Shown: positions 58,475 to 64,000 of the stretch, one piece after another
How the letters are laid out: each line of letters begins with the position of its first letter
Position numbering within the stretch: position 1 is the first letter of the stretch
Origin: Hymenobacter sp. BT188
GTDB taxonomy: Bacteria > Bacteroidota > Bacteroidia > Cytophagales > Hymenobacteraceae
Direction: 5' to 3'
Length of the DNA: 64,000 bases
Assembly (NCBI RefSeq): GCF_014333585.1
Contig: NZ_JACSCW010000002.1
Location: 806,001-870,000, forward strand
The notes under the pieces: generated by a model
The model's database searches: none
The model's input: the letters and a program-made list of their open reading frames with translations, nothing else
Told to the model about the DNA's origin: nothing
Made by a program: the position numbers and the translations under genes

Positions 58475-59194
58475 CTACAATCCGAGTAGCTCCTTCATCC
58501 CAAATACACCCTTGCGCCCCGGCAGCCATTCGGCAGCTAGCAGTGCTCCCTGAACAAAGCCATCCCGCGTATGTGCTTCGTGCTTCAGCTCAATGGTATC
58601 AGCGGGTGAGGAATATGTAACAATGTGTGTACCAACTACCTGACCTGTGCGCTCCGAAAGTACAGCCAGCTCTTGCGGAGCCGTAGTAGGTTCGTTGCGC
58701 CAGATGGTCTTGGTCGGAAAGTGACGAATGATAGATTCAGCGGTGGTAAGAGCTGTACCGCTGGGCTGATCTACCTTCTGCGTGTGGTGAATTTCGCGAA
58801 CCTGCACATCGTAGCCCCCAAAGTGGTGCATTTTGGCGGCGATATACTCATTGAAATGAAAGAACAAGTTTACGCCCACGCTGTAGTTGGAAGCGTAAAA
58901 AAGCCCCCCACCCATCTCCTTACATAGGTCGCGGGCTTCCTGAAAATGATGGAGCCAACCTGTAGAGCCACAAACCACTGGCAACCCTTGGCGCAGGGCA
59001 GCGCTCACATTAGCGAAGGCAGCATCAGGATGGGTGAACTCAATGGCCGCGTCAACGGTCGTAGCGTCGAAGTCGGAGATGCGTACACCGGGCCGTGAGG
59101 GATCCACGATGCCAACAATCTGGTGGCCTCGGGCAATAGCCTGGGCCTCAATGGCCTGGCCCATCTTGCCGTAGCCAATCAGCAGCAATTTCAT
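58475..59194 (-). CDS. dapB: 4-hydroxy-tetrahydrodipicolinate reductase
   Basis: A 239-residue enzyme of the lysine and meso-diaminopimelate pathway. The N-terminal NAD(P)-binding motif is LLIGYGKMGQAIEAQA. VVCGSTGWLHHF and SNYSVGVNLFFHFNEYIA belong to the active site, and the catalytic region HHTQKVDQPSGTALTTAE is conserved. It begins within the end of the DUF5683 gene (4-bp overlap), so the two are coupled. It supplies the peptidoglycan precursor. Confidence 0.95.
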   Translation of the reverse strand: MKLLLIGYGKMGQAIEAQAIARGHQIVGIVDPSRPGVRISDFDATTVDAAIEFTHPDAAFANVSAALRQGLPVVCGSTGWLHHFQEARDLCKEMGGGLFYASNYSVGVNLFFHFNEYIAAKMHHFGGYDVQVREIHHTQKVDQPSGTALTTAESIIRHFPTKTIWRNEPTTAPQELAVLSERTGQVVGTHIVTYSSPADTIELKHEAHTRDGFVQGALLAAEWLPGRKGVFGMKELLGL

Positions 59195-59838
59195 TTCGTT
59201 GAGCGGGAAGTAGACTTCAAGTTTAAACTAAGGTTGATGCCGGCCGTGGGCTGCGCCGTGGGCATATAGAGCATCGTGGGCTCCCAGCGCAGGCTCAGAT
59301 CGTCACTGACGTCAAAGTCGCGTAAGTGGGCATCAACAAGGGCATCAACCACGCCTATGGCATACGCCACGGCGGAAAAGGCAATCCATTTGTCGCGGTT
59401 GCGGCGGTAGATAATTAACCCTCGATCTATCGTCGCATTGTCCTCAATGGTGCTAGAAAGAGGTCCAGTATCGATGGTCAACGGGTCGTTGTCATTGCGG
59501 GCTATTTTGGCTTCCCGAAACTCTTTAAAGCGACTTTGATAGAAAAACTCCACCGTAAGTGCCGTGCCTAACACGCCATACACAATGGGGAGCTTCCAGT
59601 ACTTGCGGTTATAAATCTGGCCAGCACCAGGCACGAGCGCCGACAGCATAGCTGCTTTGGCAGGCCGCGTCAAGTGAAGTCCGAACAGCCTTTCGGTGCG
59701 CCTCGTAGTATCAGCTACCGCTGGTGTACTCACGCGGGTCGAATCGGGCCCAGTAGTCACTACTTGGGCTTGCGCCGACTGGGCTAGTGGAACTCCCACT
59801 AAGCAAAACAAAAGCGCTGCTTTACAATACCCAGTCAT
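59191..59838 (-). CDS. DUF5683 exported protein
   Basis: A 215-residue protein with a signal peptide (~1-24). A conserved family segment PAKAAMLSALVPGAGQIYNRKYWKLPIVYG (~60-90) carries a hydrophobic helix, and a second helix follows near 155-175 (AVAYAIGVVDALVDAHLRDFDV). This is DUF5683, common next to parB and dapB in Bacteroidota. The function is unknown; the gene order parA-parB-DUF5683-dapB-lepB is conserved in the phylum as far as I recall. Confidence 0.85.
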   Translation of the reverse strand: MTGYCKAALLFCLVGVPLAQSAQAQVVTTGPDSTRVSTPAVADTTRRTERLFGLHLTRPAKAAMLSALVPGAGQIYNRKYWKLPIVYGVLGTALTVEFFYQSRFKEFREAKIARNDNDPLTIDTGPLSSTIEDNATIDRGLIIYRRNRDKWIAFSAVAYAIGVVDALVDAHLRDFDVSDDLSLRWEPTMLYMPTAQPTAGINLSLNLKSTSRSTK

Positions 59839-59854
59839 CTGCTGTTGCTATGTA

Positions 59855-60802
59855 CTAAGACGGTTGAAGAATATGAAGAATACGCTGCATATCCTCCACC
59901 GAGTCAAACGCGATTCTGATCTCGCCATTGCCCTGGGGATTTGGTTTCACCTGCACTCGGCTGCCGAAGCGGTCGGAAAGGTGGCGCTCGGTGCGGCGCA
60001 GTTCGGCTACAGGAACCGGCTGGGGGGCATTTTCGGCAGCCTTCTGACCAGGCGCAGTGGCCGGAGCAGTAGCTGCGCCACCACCACGCACAATCTGTTC
60101 TACACGACGCACCGAAAGGTCTTCGGCTACAATGCGACGATAAAGCATCAGCTGTTGCTCGGCATCCTCAATGTTGATGAGGGCGCGGGCATGGCCCATT
60201 GAAATTTCAGCGTCGCGCAAACCAATCTGGATGTCGGGAGGCAATTTTAGGAGCCGCAGATAGTTGGTTACTGTCGAGCGGTTCTTGCCTACCCGGTCGC
60301 CGAGTTCTTCCTGCTTTAGGCTGCACTCACTCACCAATCGCTGGTAGCTAAGCGCAATTTCTATTGCGTTAAGATTCTCGCGCTGAATATTCTCAATCAG
60401 GGCCATTTCCAGCATTTGCTGGTCGTCGGCCTTGCGGATGTACGCCGGAATCGTATCCAAGCCCGCCAGCTTAGAAGCCTGCAAACGCCGCTCGCCGCTG
60501 ATAAGCTGATAAGAATTGGTACCCAACTGGCGCACGGTTACGGGCTGAATGATGCCCTGGATCCGAATAGACTCGGCCAATTCCTGCAGCGCCTGTTGGT
60601 CAAAGTGAGTGCGAGGCTGGTACGGGTTCGCCTCGATATGATTCACCGAAATGAAGCCTACCGAATTGACCGGATGCGGCACCAGCCGTTCGCCTTTTTT
60701 CTCGTAGCTGCCTTCAATAAGGGCATTTAGCCCGCGACCCAAGCCGCCAATTTTGCGCTTCGGAACTGATGCGGGAGTTTTTTCTTCGTTCTTCTCTGAC
60801 AT
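59855..60802 (-). CDS. parB: Chromosome partitioning protein ParB
   Basis: A 315-residue ParB/Spo0J protein. A basic start (KRKIGGLGRGLNALI) leads into the ParB/Srx CTPase domain with ANPYQPRTHFDQQALQELA and the GERRLQASKLAG motif (~115). The helix-turn-helix DNA-binding domain LGDRVGKNRSTVTNYLRLL (~170-195) follows, and then a linker rich in Ala/Pro and a C-terminal dimer domain. It binds parS sites and loads onto chromosomes. parA lies upstream on the same strand, 171 bases away with a hairpin between. Confidence 0.95.
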   Translation of the reverse strand: MSEKNEEKTPASVPKRKIGGLGRGLNALIEGSYEKKGERLVPHPVNSVGFISVNHIEANPYQPRTHFDQQALQELAESIRIQGIIQPVTVRQLGTNSYQLISGERRLQASKLAGLDTIPAYIRKADDQQMLEMALIENIQRENLNAIEIALSYQRLVSECSLKQEELGDRVGKNRSTVTNYLRLLKLPPDIQIGLRDAEISMGHARALINIEDAEQQLMLYRRIVAEDLSVRRVEQIVRGGGAATAPATAPGQKAAENAPQPVPVAELRRTERHLSDRFGSRVQVKPNPQGNGEIRIAFDSVEDMQRILHILQPS

Positions 60803-60845
60803 ACCTACTAACAGCCTAAGCCCAGTACCGGGCCAAAGCGGGATT

Positions 60846-60853
60846 CAAAAATA
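60846..60853 (-). promoter_or_regulatory. -7 promoter element for parB (TATTTTTG)
   Basis: Minus-strand TATTTTTG matches TAnnTTTG and lies about 43 bases before the parB start. I see no clear -33 TTG. Confidence 0.45.
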
Positions 60854-60908
60854 CACAAACGCCGGGGAAGGACCGGAAATTTTACTCACTACTATCGTCA
60901 TTGCCCTT

Positions 60909-60952
60909 AAACGAAAGCTGGCAGATGGAATACCACCTGCCAGCTTTCGTTT
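60909..60952 (-). terminator. Hairpin between parA and parB
   Basis: AAACGAAAGCTGGCAG and CTGCCAGCTTTCGTTT form a 16-bp stem, with an inner TGG/CCA. On the minus strand it is followed by only three T, so it may attenuate rather than end parA transcription. Confidence 0.65.
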
Positions 60953-60972
60953 CTTTATCAAGAAGTCAGACG

Positions 60973-61779
60973 TTAAGCTGCTTCATCCTCAGCCGCTTCC
61001 GGGTCGGCCGCTACCGAGTTCTTCTCCACAATCTCGCGGGCTAAGTTCAGGTAACTGATAGAGCCTTTGCTGTCGGCATCGTGCAGAATAACCGGAATAC
61101 CGAAGCTTGGCGACTCGCTCAGCTTCACGTTGCGCGGAATAATTGTATCAAAAACCAGCTGCTGGAAATGCAGCTTTACTTCTTCTACTACTTGGTTGGA
61201 GAGGCGCAGGCGCACATCATACATAGTCAGCAGAATACCTTCAATTTCGAGCTCAGGGTTGAGTCGGCTCTGAATGATTTTGATGGTATTCAGCAATTTG
61301 CCCAAGCCTTCCAACGCGAAGTATTCGCACTGAACCGGAATAATGACGGAGTGAGCGGCCGTAAGGGCATTCACTGTAATCAAACCTAAGCTAGGCGAGC
61401 AGTCGATGATGATGAAATCATACTGATCGGCCAATGGCCGCAACGCCTCTTTCATCTTCTCCTCCCGATTAGGAAGGTTAATCATCTCTACTTCCGCTCC
61501 CACCAAATCGATGTGGGAAGGCATGAGGTCGAGGTGAGGCAAGATGTTGGTTTGCAGAATGATATCCTGAGCGTTGATGCCATCCACCATGCACTCATAG
61601 ATGCTGTTCTGAATATCCTTGGGGTCGAAGCCAACACCGGAAGTAGCATTGGCTTGCGGGTCGGCATCTACGAGCAGAGTACGGTATTCCAAAGCTGCCA
61701 AGCTAGCCGCAAGGTTGATGGATGAGGTGGTCTTGCCCACTCCACCCTTCTGATTGGCTACCGCGATAATTTTTCCCAT
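60973..61779 (-). CDS. parA: Chromosome partitioning ATPase ParA/Soj
   Basis: A 268-residue Walker-type ATPase that moves ParB-parS complexes and separates sister chromosomes. The deviant Walker A motif [18 protein letters not shown] (~11-28), the signature [14 protein letters not shown], and [19 protein letters not shown] are intact, and [17 protein letters not shown] follows. It starts at ATG 61779 and is followed by a hairpin and parB. Confidence 0.96.
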   Translation of the reverse strand: MGKIIAVANQKGGVGKTTSSINLAASLAALEYRTLLVDADPQANATSGVGFDPKDIQNSIYECMVDGINAQDIILQTNILPHLDLMPSHIDLVGAEVEMINLPNREEKMKEALRPLADQYDFIIIDCSPSLGLITVNALTAAHSVIIPVQCEYFALEGLGKLLNTIKIIQSRLNPELEIEGILLTMYDVRLRLSNQVVEEVKLHFQQLVFDTIIPRNVKLSESPSFGIPVILHDADSKGSISYLNLAREIVEKNSVAADPEAAEDEAA

Positions 61780-61878
61780 GTGGGTTTATTCTTACTTGTT
61801 TAATAGTTGACAGTTTAAGTAGTAAAAGGCTGAAGGCTGATGTTATAGATCAATGATTCAGCTATTTAACTAGTTAAA

Positions 61879-62559
61879 TTACAACTCCATTGTCGACCCG
61901 ATGGCCATCAACACTAATTCTTTTCCGGCTTGCGTGGCCTGTTCACGGGCCGCGTCATGGTCGATTTTAATAGGCGGGAAAGTGTCGTAATGCATGCCGA
62001 TAAACTGACGAACTCCTACCCAGTTGGCTGCCTCAATTGCATCGTCAACGCCCATGGTGAAGTTATCACCAATGGGCAGAATAGCAAAATCCAATTCATG
62101 CCGCTCATTAATGAGCTTCATGTCGTAGGTGAGGGCAGTATCGCCGGCGAAGTAAAAGTTTTTTTCGGCTGTTTCAATCACAAAGCCGGCCGCCAAGCCC
62201 CCATAGGAGCCATCGGGCATAGAGCTGGAGTGAGCCGCGGGAACAAGTTTTACCGTACCGAAAGGCAGCTGTATTTTGCCCCCCAGGTTCATTTTGTAGT
62301 TCGCTTTCAAGCCCTTCGCTTCAAACCAGCTAAGCACCTCAAACATCCCTACCAACTCGGCACCTGTGCGCTTACCGATTTCCTCGACATCGGCAACGTG
62401 GTCGCCGTGGCCGTGGCTGAGCAGGATAAAATCAGCCCCAATTTTCTCGACGTCAATGTTCTTCGCTAATTCATTAGGACGAATAAAAGGGTCGAAGAGC
62501 ACTTTAGTGCCGCCAATCTCAGCCAAGAAGCAGGAGTGGCCGTAATAGGTCAATTTCAT
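61879..62559 (-). CDS. MBL-fold metal-dependent hydrolase (UPF0173 family)
   Basis: A 226-residue metallo-beta-lactamase-fold protein. The first motif LSHGHGDHVADVEEIG (~50-65) carries the metal-binding HxHxDH. FYFAGDTALTYDMKLI and the late MHYDTFPPIKID (His ligand) complete the set. Substrate is unknown in this family. The frame is open to 62637, but ATG 62559 (MKLTYYGHSCF) is the family start. A -7 element lies upstream. Confidence 0.9.
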   Translation of the reverse strand: MKLTYYGHSCFLAEIGGTKVLFDPFIRPNELAKNIDVEKIGADFILLSHGHGDHVADVEEIGKRTGAELVGMFEVLSWFEAKGLKANYKMNLGGKIQLPFGTVKLVPAAHSSSMPDGSYGGLAAGFVIETAEKNFYFAGDTALTYDMKLINERHELDFAILPIGDNFTMGVDDAIEAANWVGVRQFIGMHYDTFPPIKIDHDAAREQATQAGKELVLMAIGSTMEL

Positions 62560-62626
62560 AAATAAAGCGAAGCGGAAAGGAGCGGTCAGACGCCAATTTA
62601 GCGTTACACTTGCACCGAACTTAGCA

Positions 62627-62634
62627 CAAATATA
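62627..62634 (-). promoter_or_regulatory. -7 promoter element for the MBL-fold gene (TATATTTG)
   Basis: Minus-strand TATATTTG matches TAnnTTTG and lies 68 bases before ATG 62559. The upstream start of the peptide-binding gene faces the other way from here. Confidence 0.5.
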
Positions 62635-62652
62635 CACTGTTTCGCCTTTCTC

Positions 62653-64000
62653 ATGTTTCCGTTTTTGCGTCGTTTTGCTGGTTTTGCCCTTCCGTTGCTC
62701 ACGGCATTAGCTAGCTGCGGCGGCCCAAGTAGCCCTACCGACGAGCGCCGCGTTTTCCGTTATAACCAGCCAGAAGCCCTCAGTTCACTTGACCCTGCTT
62801 TTGCCCGCAACCAAGCTAATACCTGGGCGGTGACGCAGTTATATAATGGCTTGGTGGAGCTAGACGACCAGTTGAAACCCGGTCCCGCGCTGGCCCGCCA
62901 CTATGATATTTCGTCTGACGGCCGCCGCTACACGTTTACTCTACGGCCTAACGTATTCTTCCACGACAGCGAGGTGTTTCCGGGGGGCAAAGGCCGGCGA
63001 GTAACGGCCCAAGATTTCGTGTACAGCTTTCGGCGGCTGCTCGATCCTGTTACGGCCAGCACTGGCGGCTGGATTTTTAGGGGGAAAGTGCTGGAAAACG
63101 CGGCAGGTGAGCCTTCGGATACGGCCTTTGTTGCGGTGAACGATAGTACTGTGCGTATTTATTTGCAGGAGCCGTTTATTCCTTTTTTGAGCATCCTGAC
63201 GATGCCTTACGCCTACGTGGTGCCCCGCGAGGCGGTGCAGCGCTATGGCAAAGACTTTCGGGAGCACCCGGTGGGTACGGGGCCGTTTCAGTTTAAGGAT
63301 TGGGACGAAGGAAATGCGATTGTTTACCACCGTAATCCGCACTATTGGCGCAAGGATGCGCAGGGCCAGGCGCTGCCGTATCTCGATGCGGTCCAGATTT
63401 CTTTCATTCAGGACCGAAAAACGGAGTTTCTAACCTTTCAGCAGGGTAAACTCGACTTTGTAAGCGGTATTCGGGCCGGCTCTCGTGATTTGATTTTACA
63501 CCCTGATGGCACTGTTCGCGAAGATTTTGAGGGCAAGTTCCGCTTTGAGAAAGTGCCGTATCTGAATACGGAATACCTCGGGATTCAGCAGGATCCTACT
63601 AACCTGCGGGGGGATGCGGCTAACCCGGCGCTGCGCGATAAACGGGTGCGCCAGGCTTTAAGCTACGCGCTTAATAAGCCTGAACTGATTGCTTATTTCC
63701 TGAATAATGTAGGCCGGCCTGGCAACTCGGGGTTTGTGCCCGCTTCATTGCCATCGTTTAGCGAAAAGCTGGTTCCGGGCTACACGTATCAACCCGAAAA
63801 GGCCCGCGAGCTACTGAAGGCTGCTGGCTACGGCGTTGGCAAACCGCTACGCCTGCGCCTTGGTACGGTAGCCGAGACCAAGGAAATAACAGAGTACCTG
63901 CAGAAGAAATGGGCCGAAGTAGGGGTACAGGTAACCATTGATGTGAGCCAAGGGGCGGCTCATCAGGAGAACGTAGATAACGGCCGCGCTGCATTCTTTA
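62653..64000 (+). CDS. Peptide ABC transporter substrate-binding lipoprotein (3' end outside the window)
   Basis: The frame runs from ATG 62653 to the right edge, 449 codons without a stop. The signal FAGFALPLLTALASCGG has a lipobox at Cys22. The body matches family 5 solute-binding proteins (OppA/DppA type): NQPEALSSLDPAFARNQANT, VTQLYNGLVELDDQLKPGPALA, VTAQDFVYSFRRLLDP, VGTGPFQFKDW and VRQALSYALNKPELIAYFL. These proteins capture peptides or similar ligands for an ABC importer. Partner permease genes would lie to the right, outside the window. Confidence 0.93.
   Translation, partial: MFPFLRRFAGFALPLLTALASCGGPSSPTDERRVFRYNQPEALSSLDPAFARNQANTWAVTQLYNGLVELDDQLKPGPALARHYDISSDGRRYTFTLRPNVFFHDSEVFPGGKGRRVTAQDFVYSFRRLLDPVTASTGGWIFRGKVLENAAGEPSDTAFVAVNDSTVRIYLQEPFIPFLSILTMPYAYVVPREAVQRYGKDFREHPVGTGPFQFKDWDEGNAIVYHRNPHYWRKDAQGQALPYLDAVQISFIQDRKTEFLTFQQGKLDFVSGIRAGSRDLILHPDGTVREDFEGKFRFEKVPYLNTEYLGIQQDPTNLRGDAANPALRDKRVRQALSYALNKPELIAYFLNNVGRPGNSGFVPASLPSFSEKLVPGYTYQPEKARELLKAAGYGVGKPLRLRLGTVAETKEITEYLQKKWAEVGVQVTIDVSQGAAHQENVDNGRAAFF

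Larger units (their letters stand above)
870..62988. repeat. Dispersed short motif family GGGGGGC (G6C), 46 copies
   Basis: Plus-strand copies start at 870, 3503, 7161, 11480, 11706, 12435, 16616, 19783, 22022, 23872, 24479, 25753, 32059, 35615, 38755, 41913, 46733, 52457, 53833, 53976, 56535, 57132, 60022 and 62982. Minus-strand copies (GCCCCCC on the plus strand) start at 19963, 20402, 24149, 26978, 29075, 29642, 31072, 31252, 33316, 34997, 35985, 37299, 39849, 42289, 42813, 44896, 45602, 49346, 52439, 57114, 58903 and 62278. The base before the G-run is T or C in all 46, and the base after C is A or T in 43. Only four G6 runs lack the C (about 15432, 22106, 50816 and 63607). Counting was by eye. 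Confidence 0.85.

Overview
The window looks like chromosomal DNA of a Bacteroidota member of the Hymenobacter type (order Cytophagales). The grounds are an actABCDEF alternative complex III operon fused to an A-type cytochrome oxidase operon, promoters of the Bacteroidota form TAnnTTTG, family-specific genes (DUF3098, DUF5683, DUF4394, TamB-like, SmpB, TsaD), cyanophycin synthetase, and a REP-like hairpin of the kind I associate with Hymenobacter. The genus is an inference; no rRNA is present. I see no prophage, IS element, integron or CRISPR array. Both ends cut genes: actA on the left and a peptide-binding lipoprotein on the right.

Layout. 1-16.0 kb: one co-directional respiratory block, actA(partial)-B-C-D-E-F, coxB, coxA, ctaA, ctaB, two subunit III genes, subunit IV, an SCO copper chaperone, a DUF420 membrane protein and a small CxxC membrane protein. 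Together they encode quinol:electron-carrier oxidoreductase, terminal oxidase, heme A synthesis and CuA assembly. This block is visibly lower in GC than what follows. 16.1-23.5 kb: a giant membrane histidine kinase and a giant probable outer-membrane barrel. 23.5-39.6 kb, mostly minus strand: GH20 hexosaminidase, a GNAT-nitrilase fusion, a CoA-transferase pair split by a serine hydrolase gene, then ribF-truB-uppP-DUF3098-ftsX and a 1522-residue TamB-like protein. 40-49 kb, plus strand: DUF4394 lipoprotein, tsaD, a thioesterase, smpB, an NlpC/P60 peptidase, an HNH protein, a fatty acid desaturase, ribosomal protein S1 and tRNA-Cys. 49.7-64 kb: cphA, a coiled-coil membrane protein, kdsA, two methyltransferases, apaG, ung, then minus-strand lepB, dapB-DUF5683, parB, parA and an MBL-fold hydrolase, ending in the partial peptide-binding protein.

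The most striking signal is not a gene. The heptamer GGGGGGC occurs 46 times by my reading, about evenly on both strands. It is preceded by a pyrimidine in every case and followed by A or T in 43. It lies in all reading frames, sense and antisense, and also between genes. Inverted pairs of it build four strong intergenic terminators. This pattern resembles a dispersed DNA-level signal such as an uptake sequence, and its function is unknown to me.

Other points are a hidden 54-residue lipoprotein gene, a 29-bp perfect inverted repeat between convergent genes, a REP-like element with a related mini-hairpin, a palindrome inside a well-formed promoter, and an unusual repeated tail on ribosomal protein S1.
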